From contig CANGHK010000006.1 in the NCBI GenBank assembly GCA_947453625.1, forward strand, positions 1 to 64,000: a stretch of 64,000 nt of DNA, read 5' to 3'. The notes below the pieces were generated by a model. The model was not told the origin of the DNA. It saw only the letters and a program-made list of their open reading frames with translations, and did not search any database. A program made the position numbers and the translations under genes. Shown piece by piece: positions 53,701-63,380 of this stretch. Numbering within the stretch: position 1 is the stretch's first letter; every line of letters starts with the position of its first letter. This DNA comes from Burkholderiales bacterium. Lineage in GTDB: Bacteria > Pseudomonadota > Gammaproteobacteria > Burkholderiales > Burkholderiaceae_C.

Positions 53701-56568
53701 ATGCCCGCTCTCCTGCCTGTCTGCCTCTCCCTGAACTGGCGCGCCAGCGCGCTGGCCGCGGTGCTTGCCCTGGCCGGCTGTGCCACGCCCCCGGTGGGCA
53801 CCGCGGCAGGGACGAGCGGACCTGCCGCGGCCTCGGCCAGCGTGGCCGTTGCGCAGCCAGCGCGCGCGCCAGCGACCGCCTCCGCGCCCAGCAGCATGGC
53901 ATCGGCACCGCTGGCACCGGGCCAGCCTCCGCCGTTCGCCCAGGTGATCAAGTCCGCCCGCAAGATCGACGGCCTGTTCACCACCTGGCAGAAGGATGAA
54001 AAGGTCTGGCTGGAACTGCGGCCCGAGGATTTCAACCAGCCCTTCTTCTTCTCGCCCAAGCTGAGCAGCGGCATAGGCGAGTCGCCGTTCTTCGGCGGCG
54101 CGATGCTGCCCTCGCCCCGGCTGGTGATGTTCCGCCGCCTGCACAACATGGTGCAACTGCTGGCGATCAACGGCCAACAGGTGGCGCGCGGCGGCACGCC
54201 CGAGGCGCGCGCCGTCGCGGCAGCGATATCGCCTAGCCTGCTGGCGTCCAACCCGGTGGCCAGCCAGCCCCAGCCCGAGCGCAAGACGGTGCTGGTCGAC
54301 GCCAGCGCGATGTTCGGCGCCGACCTGCTCGGCCTGGGCGCGGCGCTGCAGCGCAGCTACCGCCAGGCTTACAGCCTGGACGCACGCAACTCGGCCATCA
54401 CCGCGGTGCGCGGCAAGCCTGACCTGCTGGTGCTGGAGGTGATCAAGCACTTCGCCACCGCGTCCATCGCCACCGCGCAGCCCGGGGCGCTGCCCGGCGC
54501 GCCGGTGCCCACCCTGCCCAGCGGACTGCCCGACCCGCGCAGCCTGTTCCTCGGCCTGCACTACTCGCTGGCGCGCCTGCCGGCCCAGGTGATGGCGGCG
54601 CGGCAGGCCGATGCGCGCATAGGCCATTTCGTCTCGGTGGTCGACGACTTCAGCGACGACCTGGCGCGCAGCCCGCGCCAGCGCTTCGTCAACCGCTGGC
54701 GACTGGAGAAAAAAGACCGCCCCCAGGCGGCGCTGCCGCCGCCCCCCAAGGGGGTTGAGCAAAGTGGCCAAGCAACATTTGCTCAAGACCCGTCGGCTGG
54801 CCTGTCCGAGCCGGTCAAGCCCATCACCTACTGGCTGGACCGCAACATCCCGCTGAAGTACCGCGCGACCCTGACCGCCGGCGTGCTGGAGTGGAACAAG
54901 GCCTTCGAGGCCATAGGCTTCAAGAACGCGATCGCCGTCAGACAGCAGGCCGACGATGCCGACTTCGACACGCTGGATGCGGGCGTGGCCTCGCTGCGCT
55001 GGATGGTCAACCGCGAACCGGCGTTCGGCGCCATCGGGCCCAGCCATGTCGACCCGCGCAGCGGCGAGATCCTGGACGCCGACATCGGCATCGAGAGCCT
55101 GTCCTCGCGCAACCGGCGCAGCCTGCGGGCCCAGGTGCTGGGGGGCTCGACCGCCACCGATTGGGCAGGCTTGCTGCAGGTCGGCGGCGGCATGGGCGGC
55201 GCGGCGGCCGAAGCCACGACGACCTGGCCAGGCAGCACGGCGCAGGAGGGCCTGCCCTGCCAGGCCGCCGACCTGGCCGCCGACCAGTTGGCCTACGGCC
55301 TGGACCTGCTGGCCGCGCGCGGCGAGATCGAGCCCGACAGCCCCGAGGCCCAGCGCTTCGTGCTCGACTACCTGAAGAACGTGGCGATGCACGAGGTCGG
55401 CCACACGTTGGGGCTGCGCCACAACTTCCGCGCCTCGCACGCGTTCAGTGAGCAGCAGGTCAGCGACCCCGAGTTCACCCGCAGCCAGGCCTTCACCGGG
55501 TCGGTGATGGAATATGCCGCGATCAACCTGGCGCGGCCGACCGAGCCGGCGGTAACGCCGTTCCAGACCACGCTCGGGCCTTACGACTACTGGGCGATCG
55601 AATATGCCTACAGACCGCTGCCCGCCGGGCAGGAAGCCGAGGCGCTGTCGCGCATCGCCGGGCGCAGCGGCGAGCCGGCACTGGCCTTCGGCACCGACGA
55701 GGACAACTTCCTGGGCATTGACCCCGACGCGCTGCAGATGGACCTGGGCGACGACGTGCTGGCCTTCGCCGCCCGGCGCTTCGACATCGCGCAGGACTTG
55801 TTCCAGCGCCAGGAGAGCCGCAGCCTCAAGCCCGGCGAGGACTATGCCGGCCTGCGCCGCGCACTCGGCTACGCAGTGATGGACGCGGGCCGCGCCGCCG
55901 GCATCCTGCTGCGCCAGATCGGCGGCGTGCGCACGCTGCGCGACTTTCCCAACACCGGGCGCGACCCGCTGCAGCCGCTGCCCGCGGCGCGCCAACGGGC
56001 GGCGCTGCAGATGCTGTCGCAGCGCGTGCTGGCCGCAGGCAGCCTGACGGCGAGCCCGGCGCTGCTGCGCAAGCTGGCACCCGACTATTTCGAGCGCAGC
56101 GAAAGCCAGGGCAGCACGCCGACCGACTACCCGCTGGCCCAGAGCGTGCTCGACCTGCAGCGTGCGCTGCTGAACCGGCTGATGAGCGACAGCCTGGCCG
56201 CGCGCCTGCTCGACAACGCCGGCAAGCTGAGCCCGCCCGAACAGCCCTTGCGCCTGGGCGAGCTCTACACCCGGCTCGAAGCCGATGTGTGGGGCGAATT
56301 GGCCGGCCGCGGCGACATCACGCCGCCGCGCCGCGAGTTGCAGCGCGAGCATGTCAACCGGCTCGCGGCACTGGTGCTGCGGCCCGGCGCCTTGTCGCGC
56401 AGCGATGCCCGTTCGCTGGTGCGCAGCCGCGCCGCCACGCTGGCCAAGCGTATCGAGCAGGCGAGCAGCCGCACCGATCTCGGCGCCGAGGCGCAAGCCC
56501 ACCTGCAGGACTGCGCCGAGAGCCTGCGCAGCGCGCTGGCCGCACCGCTGGCGCGGGCCGGGGTTTGA
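53701..56568 (+). CDS. Zinc-dependent metalloprotease lipoprotein (DUF4953/DUF5117 type)
   Basis: The 955-residue exported protein has a signal with lipobox LAGC (about residues 24-27), a 50-residue alanine/proline linker, an N-terminal beta region (IKSARKIDGLFTTWQKDEKVWLELRPEDFNQPFFFSPK) and the metzincin zinc site HEVGHTLGLRH (His564, His568, His574) with SVMEYAAINLARP as the Met-turn. PVKPITYWLDRNIPLKYRATLTAGVLEWNKAFEAIGF is characteristic. A 24-codon proline-rich insert (54718-54789) interrupts the segment before SAGLSEPVKP. Substrate unknown; likely an outer-membrane-anchored protease. Confidence 0.88.
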   Translation: MPALLPVCLSLNWRASALAAVLALAGCATPPVGTAAGTSGPAAASASVAVAQPARAPATASAPSSMASAPLAPGQPPPFAQVIKSARKIDGLFTTWQKDEKVWLELRPEDFNQPFFFSPKLSSGIGESPFFGGAMLPSPRLVMFRRLHNMVQLLAINGQQVARGGTPEARAVAAAISPSLLASNPVASQPQPERKTVLVDASAMFGADLLGLGAALQRSYRQAYSLDARNSAITAVRGKPDLLVLEVIKHFATASIATAQPGALPGAPVPTLPSGLPDPRSLFLGLHYSLARLPAQVMAARQADARIGHFVSVVDDFSDDLARSPRQRFVNRWRLEKKDRPQAALPPPPKGVEQSGQATFAQDPSAGLSEPVKPITYWLDRNIPLKYRATLTAGVLEWNKAFEAIGFKNAIAVRQQADDADFDTLDAGVASLRWMVNREPAFGAIGPSHVDPRSGEILDADIGIESLSSRNRRSLRAQVLGGSTATDWAGLLQVGGGMGGAAAEATTTWPGSTAQEGLPCQAADLAADQLAYGLDLLAARGEIEPDSPEAQRFVLDYLKNVAMHEVGHTLGLRHNFRASHAFSEQQVSDPEFTRSQAFTGSVMEYAAINLARPTEPAVTPFQTTLGPYDYWAIEYAYRPLPAGQEAEALSRIAGRSGEPALAFGTDEDNFLGIDPDALQMDLGDDVLAFAARRFDIAQDLFQRQESRSLKPGEDYAGLRRALGYAVMDAGRAAGILLRQIGGVRTLRDFPNTGRDPLQPLPAARQRAALQMLSQRVLAAGSLTASPALLRKLAPDYFERSESQGSTPTDYPLAQSVLDLQRALLNRLMSDSLAARLLDNAGKLSPPEQPLRLGELYTRLEADVWGELAGRGDITPPRRELQREHVNRLAALVLRPGALSRSDARSLVRSRAATLAKRIEQASSRTDLGAEAQAHLQDCAESLRSALAAPLARAGV
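54718..54789 (+). repeat. In-frame dispersed-repeat insert within the metalloprotease gene
   Basis: The segment encodes RPQAALPPPPKGVEQSGQAT and four more residues between KKD and PSAGLSEPV, and is flanked by a repeated GAC codon. Its CGCTGCCGCCGCCCCCC core is identical to that of the boxA insert (32245-32325) over 17 nt and continues AAGGGG against GAGGGG. Confidence 0.65.
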
Positions 56569-56641
56569 GCCTGCGAACCGCCGTCAAACAGCAAGAACAC
56601 GGCTGACTGACGGCAGCGGCTCGGCGTCGACCTGAGTCCGC

Positions 56642-57604
56642 TCAGCGGGAAGCAGCAGCGTCCCGCCCCAGCCAGGCCGCGCCGCGCACGCCCGACGCGT
56701 CGCCGTGCAGCGCCGGCAGCAGCCTTGTGCGCACCGGCTCGCGCACACCGCCCGAAAACACCCAGCGGCCCCACAGTTCGGGCACCACCCGGTAGCTGTC
56801 GTCTATGCGCGACAGCCCGCCGCCCAGCACGATGACGTCCGGGTCGAGCAGGTTGATCACCCCGGCCAAGGCCCGCGCCAGCCGCTGCTGCCAGCGCAGC
56901 AGCGTCGCGGCGCAGGCTGAGCCGGTTTCGCCGTCGCCCACCGCAGCGGCGGCGATCTGCAGCGCACTCATGGCGCCGCCATGCCGGCGCTGGTGGTCCG
57001 CGGCCAGGCCAGTGCCGCTGAGCAGGGTTTCGACACAGCCGGTCTGGCCGCACCAGCAGGCCAGCCGCGCCTCGTCGGCCCAGGGCAGCGGGTTGTGGCC
57101 CCATTCGCCGGCCAGACGGTTCGGCCCGGTCAGCACCCGGCCGCCGACCGCGATGCCGGCGCCGCAGCCAGTGCCCAGGATGGCGGCGAACACGACCGCC
57201 GCGCCCCGGCCGGCGCCGTCGGTGGCTTCCGACAGCGCCAGGCAGTTGGCATCGTTGGCAATGGCCACCGTCTGACCCAGCAGGGCTTGCAGGTCGGCCT
57301 GCAATCGCCGGCCGTTCAGGCAGACGGTGTTGGCGTTCTTGACCCGGCCGTCGGCCGCGAGGCTGCCGGGCGCGCCAAGCCCCAAGCTGACCGCCGCACC
57401 GCCCACGGCCTGGCGCGCCTGCGCCACCAGGCCCGCCAGCGCGGCCAGGATCGCGTCGTAACCCTGGGACGACGGCGTGGCGATGCGCTCGCGCCAGCGT
57501 TCGGCGCCTTCGCCGTCGAGCAGGACCGCTTCGGTCTTGGTGCCGCCGAGGTCGATGCCGAGCGCGAAAGCCGGACCGGCCTCGGTATCCTGGCCCGGTG
57601 GCAT
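56642..57604 (-). CDS. ROK-family sugar kinase
   Basis: The 320-residue kinase has the phosphate loop ALGIDLGGTKTEAVLLD, catalytic aspartate region AIANDANCLALSEA, ILGTGCGAGI, the histidine of EWGHNPLPW and the ROK zinc motif CWCGQTGCVETLLSGTG. It matches bacterial fructokinase/mannokinase (Mak) or N-acetylglucosamine kinase; which sugar cannot be told. The start is ATG at 57604 with a one-base overlap with the pepP stop (TGATG). An upstream extension in this frame is a shadow of pepP. Converges with the protease gene. Confidence 0.87.
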   Translation of the reverse strand: MPPGQDTEAGPAFALGIDLGGTKTEAVLLDGEGAERWRERIATPSSQGYDAILAALAGLVAQARQAVGGAAVSLGLGAPGSLAADGRVKNANTVCLNGRRLQADLQALLGQTVAIANDANCLALSEATDGAGRGAAVVFAAILGTGCGAGIAVGGRVLTGPNRLAGEWGHNPLPWADEARLACWCGQTGCVETLLSGTGLAADHQRRHGGAMSALQIAAAAVGDGETGSACAATLLRWQQRLARALAGVINLLDPDVIVLGGGLSRIDDSYRVVPELWGRWVFSGGVREPVRTRLLPALHGDASGVRGAAWLGRDAAASR

Positions 57605-59424
57605 CAGACGGCTTCGGTGCGCCGCAGCAGCCAGTCCAGCGCGGCGCCGTCGACACGCGGCGCCAGCCGTTCGCGCACCGTGGCGTGGTAGGCGTTGAGC
57701 CAGACGATCTCGTCGTCGCGCAGCAGACTGCGGTCCAGGCAGCGGGTGTCGATGGGACATAGCGTCAAGGTTTCGAACTCGAGCATCTCGCCAAACGCGC
57801 CGTTTTCGGCCGTGGCCACCGTCACGTTGAGCAGCAGGTTCTCGATCCGAACGCCCCACTGGCCAGGCCGGTAGACGCCAGGCTCGTCGCTGGTGATCAT
57901 GCCGGGCTCCATCGCGTGGTGGGCCTCGGGCAGCGCCTTGCTGATGGACTGCGGACCCTCGTGCACATTGAGGAAATAGCCCACGCCATGGCCGGTGCCA
58001 TGGCCGAAGTCCAGTCCCTCGGTCCACAGCGGCGCGCGCGCCAGCGTGTCGAGAAAGGGGCTGAGCGTGCCGCGAGGAAAACGTGCCCGCGCCAGATTCA
58101 TCATGCCCTTGAGCACCAGCGTGAAATCGCGCCGCTGCGCGGCGGTGACCTCGCCTATCGCCCAGACCCGGGTGATGTCGGTGGTGCCACCCAGGTACTG
58201 TCCGCCCGAGTCGATCAGCAACAGGCCGTCGCCTTCGATCCAGGCGAAGGACTCGGGGACCGCGCGGTAATGGGGCTGGGCGCCGTTGGCGTTGAAGCCG
58301 GCGATGGTCGGGAAACTCAGGCCCATGAAGCCCGGCCGCCGCGCCCGCTCGGCCGACAAGCGCTCGTCCACGCTGAGCTCGCTGAGTCGCTCGCCGCGCG
58401 CCAACGCGGCCTCGAAGCCGGCGTAGAAGCAGCACATCGCCGCGCCGTCTTCGACCATCGCCTCGCGCACGAAAGCGGCTTCGGTGTCGCTCTTGCGGCT
58501 CTTGAACAGCGTGCTCGGGTTGATCGCCTCAACCACGTCAACCCGCGCCGGCACCTGCTGGCGAAAGCCCAGCGTGATGCGGCGCGGGTCGATCAGCAGG
58601 CGGCTGTCCTCGCCCGACGACCCCAGCTCGGCCAGCGCCGGCCCGGCCTGGGCGTAATCGGCCAGCGCAAAACCTTCGGCGGCCAGTTGCGTGGCCAGCG
58701 CCGCCGGCACCTTGCCGGCACCGACGAACAAGGTGGCCCGGGTGGCATCGATCAGCAGGTGGGCCAGGAAGACCGGGTTGTACTCGACGTCGGCGCCGCG
58801 CAGGTTGGTCAGCCAGGCGATGTCGTCGACGGTGGAAATGAAATGGTGGGTCGCCCCCTGCCTGGCCATCGCCTCGCGCACCCGGGCCAGGCGCTGAGCG
58901 CGAGGCTCGGGCGCCTGCGGCGCCAGGTGGGCATAGACCGCGGCAGTCGGCAGCGCCGGGCGGTCAGGCCAGACCTCGTCCACCAGGTCGAGATCGGTCG
59001 CGAGCGCGATCCCGGCACTGTCCAGCGCCGCGCGCAGTTGCTGCGCCGCGGCCAGCCCCATGACCTCACCGTCGATGCGCACCACGGCGCCGGTGGCCAG
59101 GTGGCCGACCAGCCACTGCAGGTGGTGGGTGGCCGCGCCGGTCGGGATCTTGACCAGTTCGATGCCGCTGCCCAGCAACTGGAGTTCGGCCTGCTCCCAG
59201 TAGCGGCTGTCGGCAAACAGCGCGGCAGCGCCGCGCGTGACCACCAGCGTGGCCATCGAGCCGGTGAAGCCCGACAACCACTCCCGCGCCTGCCAGCGGC
59301 CGGGCAGGTACTCCGACAGGTGCGGATCGGCGCTGGGCACCAGCAGCGCCTGGGCGCCGTGGCGGGCCAGGGCATCTCGCACCCCTTGCAGGCGCTCTCG
59401 AACGGGGTTGACGCGGGTGTCCAT
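57604..59424 (-). CDS. Xaa-Pro aminopeptidase (aminopeptidase P, long form)
   Basis: The 606-residue M24 metallopeptidase has two N-terminal creatinase-like domains (from MDTRVNPVRERLQGVRDALARHGAQALLVPSADPHLSEYLPGRWQAREWLSGFTGS) and a catalytic pita-bread fold. Metal ligands are in LLIDSGGQYLGGTTDITRVW (two Asp), FGHGTGHGVGYFLNVHEGPQ (His), TSDEPGVYRPGQWGVRIENLLL (two Glu). It removes N-terminal residues before proline in the cytoplasm. GGAG lies 8 nt upstream of ATG. It is first in a two-gene unit with the ROK kinase. Confidence 0.92.
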   Translation of the reverse strand: MDTRVNPVRERLQGVRDALARHGAQALLVPSADPHLSEYLPGRWQAREWLSGFTGSMATLVVTRGAAALFADSRYWEQAELQLLGSGIELVKIPTGAATHHLQWLVGHLATGAVVRIDGEVMGLAAAQQLRAALDSAGIALATDLDLVDEVWPDRPALPTAAVYAHLAPQAPEPRAQRLARVREAMARQGATHHFISTVDDIAWLTNLRGADVEYNPVFLAHLLIDATRATLFVGAGKVPAALATQLAAEGFALADYAQAGPALAELGSSGEDSRLLIDPRRITLGFRQQVPARVDVVEAINPSTLFKSRKSDTEAAFVREAMVEDGAAMCCFYAGFEAALARGERLSELSVDERLSAERARRPGFMGLSFPTIAGFNANGAQPHYRAVPESFAWIEGDGLLLIDSGGQYLGGTTDITRVWAIGEVTAAQRRDFTLVLKGMMNLARARFPRGTLSPFLDTLARAPLWTEGLDFGHGTGHGVGYFLNVHEGPQSISKALPEAHHAMEPGMITSDEPGVYRPGQWGVRIENLLLNVTVATAENGAFGEMLEFETLTLCPIDTRCLDRSLLRDDEIVWLNAYHATVRERLAPRVDGAALDWLLRRTEAV

Positions 59425-59489
59425 GGCAGTCTCCGGGTTCGGCGGCAAGAGGCCCGGTCGGGCAGCGCGCCTGGGGTGAGTGAGCGCAG

Positions 59490-59495
59490 ATTCTA
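59490..59495 (-). promoter_or_regulatory. Candidate -10 element of pepP-like gene
   Basis: TAGAAT on the minus strand, about 65 nt before the ATG, in the divergent gap between the peptidase and the response regulator. No clear -35. Confidence 0.35.
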
Positions 59496-59555
59496 GGATC
59501 GCGCCCCGGCTATGCTCGCGGGTCGACCGCCCACAACCCCACACCCGAAATCCCG

Positions 59556-60242
59556 ATGCGATTGCTGCTGGCCGAAGACGACCGCATGATCGGCGACAGC
59601 CTGCGCCAGGCGCTGCGCCTCGAGGGCCATGCGGTGGACTGGGTCTACGACGTTCCGGCCGCACAGTCGGCGCTGGCCGCCGAGCGCTTCGACCTGCTAC
59701 TGCTCGACCTGGGCCTGCCCGCGCGGGCCGGCCTGGGCGCCGAGCCCAGCGCCGGGCTGGCCGTGCTGCGGGCACTGCGTGGCCGCGGCGACACCACCCC
59801 GGTGATCGTGCTGACAGCGCGCGACGCCACCGCCGACAGGGTGGCCGGGCTGGACGCCGGCGCCGACGACTACCTGGTCAAGCCCTTCGAGCTCGACGAG
59901 CTGAGCGCCCGGATGCGCGCGGTGGCACGGCGCCACGCCGGCCGCGCCGACCCGGCACTGACCCATGCCGGCATCCGGCTCGACCCGGCTACCCGGCAAG
60001 TGACGCAACAGGGCCGGCCGGTGCTGCTGTCGGCGCGTGAATTCGCCGTGCTGCAGGCCTTGATGCAGCGCCCCGGCGCGGTGCTCAGCCGGGCCCAGCT
60101 CGAGGACCGGCTCTACGGCTGGGGCGATGCGGTGGAGAGCAACGCCGTCTCGGTCTACGTCCACCAGTTGCGCAAGAAGCTGGGCGCCGACACCATCCAG
60201 AGCATGCGCGGCGTCGGCTACTTCCTGGCGGCAGCGCCATGA
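59556..60242 (+). CDS. OmpR/PhoP-type response regulator
   Basis: The 228-residue regulator has receiver residues EDD (7-9), Asp51 in [17 protein letters not shown] and [10 protein letters not shown], then a winged helix ([33 protein letters not shown]...[25 protein letters not shown]). After Asp51 the usual GLPGMDGL loop is replaced by [19 protein letters not shown], about eight residues longer. It overlaps its kinase by 4 nt. The regulon is unknown. Confidence 0.88.
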   Translation: MRLLLAEDDRMIGDSLRQALRLEGHAVDWVYDVPAAQSALAAERFDLLLLDLGLPARAGLGAEPSAGLAVLRALRGRGDTTPVIVLTARDATADRVAGLDAGADDYLVKPFELDELSARMRAVARRHAGRADPALTHAGIRLDPATRQVTQQGRPVLLSAREFAVLQALMQRPGAVLSRAQLEDRLYGWGDAVESNAVSVYVHQLRKKLGADTIQSMRGVGYFLAAAP

Positions 60243-61609
60243 GCGGCCGCCTGCGGCGCAGTTTCAGCTCCATCCGCGCCCGGCTGCTGCTGTCGCTGTT
60301 CGCCGCGCTGGCCGCCGCCGCCGCGCTGATCGGCGGCATCATCTACCGCAGCGTGCTGAGCGAGACCGAGGCGCTGTTCGACTACCAGCTGCGCCAGATG
60401 GCGCTGAGCCTGCGCGACCAGGGCGAGATCGCGGCGGGCGACGCCGACGCGCTGAACGACGAGGAGCTGGATTTCGTGGTGCAGATCTGGCGCATCGACG
60501 GCCGCAAGGTCTATGCGTCGCGCGCCCACCGCGCCCTGCCGTCGCAGGCGGTGCTGGGCTGGGCCGAGGTCCAGGTCGACGGCCAGCGCTGGCGCAGCTT
60601 CGCGGTGGCGGCGCGCGACAAGGTGATCCAGGTCGCGCAGCCGGTCCGCATCCGCCAGGGCCTGGCGGCCGCGGCCGCGCTGCGCGGCGTGCTGCCGCTG
60701 GGGCTGGCCGCACCGCTGATGGCCGCCGTGCTGTGGTGGCTGATCGCGCGCAGCCTGCGGCCGCTGGCCCGGGTGGCGCGCCAGGTCAGCGAGCAGGACG
60801 CCGATGCGCTGGCCGCGTTGCCGGCCGATGGTCTGCCCGACGAAGTGGCCCCGCTGGTTGCCGCGCTCAACGCGCTGCTGGCCCGGCTCGGGCTGGCCTG
60901 GGGTCAGCAGCGCGCCTTCGTGGCCGACGCCGCGCATGAGCTCAGATCGCCGCTGACCGCGCTCAAACTGCAGGCCCAGGTGCTGCGGCGCCTGGACGAG
61001 ACCGACGCCGACAAGGCCAGCCGCGCCGCCGCGCTGGATGCGCTGGTCGCCGGCGTCGACCGCGCCAGCCGACTGGTCGAGCAACTGCTGACGCTGGCCC
61101 GCAGCGAGCCCGGCGCGCCCGCCACGGCCTTCGAGCCGGTGGCGCTGGCCGCGTTGCTGCGCCAGGTGCTGGCCGACCATGCCGCGCCGCTGGCCGCCGC
61201 CCGCGGCAGCCGCGTCAGCCTGGATGCCGACGAATCGGTCAGCGTGCAAGGCGACCCGGCCGCGCTGGCGGTGCTGCTGCGCAACCTGATCGACAACGCG
61301 CTGCGCTACACCCAGGCCGGCGGCGAGTTGCACCTGGCGCTGCGGGCCGGCAGCCCTGGCACGACCGGTGCGAGGCTGACGGTCGACGACAGCGGCCCCG
61401 GCATCCCCGAAGCCGACCGCGAGCGGGTGTTCGAACGCTTCGTGCGCGGCGCGGGGGCCGACCAGGCCAGCGGCATCGGGCTGGGGCTGGCCATCGTGCG
61501 GTCGATCGCGCGTCGCCACGGCGCGACCGTGACGCTGGGCGATTGCCCGCTGGGCGGGCTGCGGGTGGCGCTGCAGTTCGGCGCGACAGGCCCCAAGCCT
61601 GCGCGCTGA
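60239..61609 (+). CDS. Sensor histidine kinase (QseC/PhoQ-like)
   Basis: The 456-residue kinase has TM1 (about 15-35), a small periplasmic domain (36-148) with [16 protein letters not shown] and [17 protein letters not shown]2 (about 149-169), a HAMP-like linker, phospho-acceptor His233 in [20 protein letters not shown] box [15 protein letters not shown]1 VDDSGPGIP and G2 [18 protein letters not shown]. It is coupled to the response regulator by 4-nt overlap. No target gene can be named. Confidence 0.9.
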   Translation: MSGRLRRSFSSIRARLLLSLFAALAAAAALIGGIIYRSVLSETEALFDYQLRQMALSLRDQGEIAAGDADALNDEELDFVVQIWRIDGRKVYASRAHRALPSQAVLGWAEVQVDGQRWRSFAVAARDKVIQVAQPVRIRQGLAAAAALRGVLPLGLAAPLMAAVLWWLIARSLRPLARVARQVSEQDADALAALPADGLPDEVAPLVAALNALLARLGLAWGQQRAFVADAAHELRSPLTALKLQAQVLRRLDETDADKASRAAALDALVAGVDRASRLVEQLLTLARSEPGAPATAFEPVALAALLRQVLADHAAPLAAARGSRVSLDADESVSVQGDPAALAVLLRNLIDNALRYTQAGGELHLALRAGSPGTTGARLTVDDSGPGIPEADRERVFERFVRGAGADQASGIGLGLAIVRSIARRHGATVTLGDCPLGGLRVALQFGATGPKPAR

Positions 61610-61842
61610 AGCGACGCATCGCCGCGAATGCCAGGCGAACTGACTGGCCCGAGAGCCCTTGTTCCCCAAGGGAAAACCCCGCAGCCCATTACAATGCTCT
61701 GGCAAGGCCGCTACCAGTCACGTCCTTGCAGTCGATTCTCGACCTCTGCACAGCACCATCTGCCTCCCCGACTGGGGCCCTTGTCAACAAGCGGCTGCAG
61801 GCTGATCGCAAAACGCCCCTCACCGGGGCGAACCAGACCCCC
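61610..61842 (+). promoter_or_regulatory. rhlE upstream region with a promoter and two hairpins
   Basis: TACAAT (61690-61695) is a good -10 without a clear -35. Just upstream is a perfect inverted repeat CCCTTG-TTCCC-CAAGGG (61656-61672), where an operator or the kinase terminator could be. The predicted leader is about 140 nt and ends with CGCCCC-TCACC-GGGGCG (61814-61830), 12 nt before the ATG, which could sequester the start. Such leaders are typical of cold-regulated RNA helicase genes; the function here is inferred. Confidence 0.45.
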
Positions 61843-63363
61843 ATGAAATTCACCGATCTCGGCCTTGCCGAGCCGCTGTTGCGCGCCGTCGCCGATCAAG
61901 GCTACGACACCCCGACCCCGATCCAGATGCAAGCGATCCCCGCCGTGCTCAAGGGCGGCGACCTGATGGGTGGCGCGCAGACCGGCACCGGCAAGACCGC
62001 CGGATTCACGCTGCCGATGCTGCAGTTGCTCTCCAGCGAGCCAGCCAAGAAGGACGCCAAGGGCCGCATCTGCATCCGCGCGCTGATCCTCACGCCCACC
62101 CGCGAGCTCGCGGCGCAGGTCGAGGAAAGCGTTCGCACCTACGGCAAGTACCTCAAGCTCACCAGCATGGTGATGTTCGGCGGCGTCGGCATGCAGCCGC
62201 AGATCAACGCACTGCGCCGCGGCGTCGACATCCTGGTGGCCACCCCCGGCCGCCTGCTCGACCACCACCAGCAAGGCACGCTCGACCTGTCGCATGTCCA
62301 GATCTTCGTGCTCGATGAGGCTGACCGCATGCTCGACATGGGTTTCGTCCACGACATCAAGAAGGTACTGAGCTACCTGCCGGCCAAGAAGCAGAGCCTG
62401 TTGTTCTCGGCAACCTTCTCGGACGAGATCAAGGCGCTGGCCGACAAGCTGCTGAACAACCCGGTGCTGATCGAGGTGGCACGCCGCAACCAGACCGCCG
62501 AGACCATCGCGCAGAAGGTGCACCCGGTCGGTCGCGAGAAGAAGAAGGCGCTGCTGTCACACCTGATCAAGTCGGGCAACTGGCACCAGGTGCTGGTGTT
62601 CACGCGGATGAAGCATGGCGCGAACCGACTGGCTGAATTCCTGAACGAGGAGGGCATCTCGGCGATGGCCATCCACGGCAACAAGAGCCAGGGTGCGCGC
62701 ACCAAGGCGCTGGCCGACTTCAAGAGCAACAACCTGCAGGTGCTGGTGGCCACCGACATCGCGGCGCGCGGCATCGACATCGACATGCTGCCGCATGTCG
62801 TCAACTTCGAACTGCCCAACGTCGCCGAAGACTATGTGCACCGCATTGGCCGCACCGGCCGCGCCGGCGCCACCGGCGAGGCGATCTCGCTGGTCTGCGT
62901 CGACGAGGACATCTTCCTGCGCGACATCGAACGCCTGATCAAGCGCAGCATCCCGAGCGAGATCGTTCCCGGCTTCGAGCCGCCCTCGACCGAGAAGGCC
63001 GAGCCCATCGTGCTGGGCCGGATGACCATCGGCGTCGGCGGCACGCGCCGCAACGCGGGTGGCGGCTTTGGCGGCGGCGGCGGCGGTCGCTCGGGTGGCG
63101 GCGGTGGCGGTGGCCAAGGCCGGCGTGAAGGCGGCGGCGGTGGTGGCGATCGGGGAGGCCGCCCGGCGGGCGGTGGTGGTGGTGGGCGTCCGGCCCATGC
63201 CGGCGGCGGCCGTCCTTCCCAGGGCGGCGCTCCGGCGCGTGGCGGCAGCGGCGTGGGCGGCGCCCGCACCGCAGCGGGACCGTCGCGCAGCAGTGCGGGC
63301 AGCGGTGGCGGAACCGGCGGCGTTGGACGCCCCGGTGGTCGGCCGTCCGGCCCCAAGCGCTGA
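61843..63363 (+). CDS. rhlE: DEAD-box RNA helicase (RhlE type)
   Basis: The 506-residue protein has the Q motif [26 protein letters not shown], motif [42 protein letters not shown], and IV-VI ([40 protein letters not shown]). The C-terminal ~115 residues are glycine-rich with Arg-Gly repeats ([20 protein letters not shown] and so on), used to bind RNA and promote condensates in RhlE proteins. The [11 protein letters not shown] is the family start. It unwinds structured RNA in ribosome assembly and decay. A long 5' leader suggests regulation. Confidence 0.94.
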   Translation: MKFTDLGLAEPLLRAVADQGYDTPTPIQMQAIPAVLKGGDLMGGAQTGTGKTAGFTLPMLQLLSSEPAKKDAKGRICIRALILTPTRELAAQVEESVRTYGKYLKLTSMVMFGGVGMQPQINALRRGVDILVATPGRLLDHHQQGTLDLSHVQIFVLDEADRMLDMGFVHDIKKVLSYLPAKKQSLLFSATFSDEIKALADKLLNNPVLIEVARRNQTAETIAQKVHPVGREKKKALLSHLIKSGNWHQVLVFTRMKHGANRLAEFLNEEGISAMAIHGNKSQGARTKALADFKSNNLQVLVATDIAARGIDIDMLPHVVNFELPNVAEDYVHRIGRTGRAGATGEAISLVCVDEDIFLRDIERLIKRSIPSEIVPGFEPPSTEKAEPIVLGRMTIGVGGTRRNAGGGFGGGGGGRSGGGGGGGQGRREGGGGGGDRGGRPAGGGGGGRPAHAGGGRPSQGGAPARGGSGVGGARTAAGPSRSSAGSGGGTGGVGRPGGRPSGPKR

Positions 63364-63380
63364 ACAGCAGTCCAGCCGAG

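Noticed and set aside
53692-56502. A 936-codon minus-strand open frame opposite the metalloprotease
   Set aside because: The plus-strand frame has a lipobox and a metzincin motif; the minus frame has neither motif nor start signal.
63050-63362. Glycine-codon-rich tract as a tandem repeat locus or CRISPR
   Set aside because: It is the coding sequence for the RGG-type tail of RhlE; units are irregular and there are no spacers.
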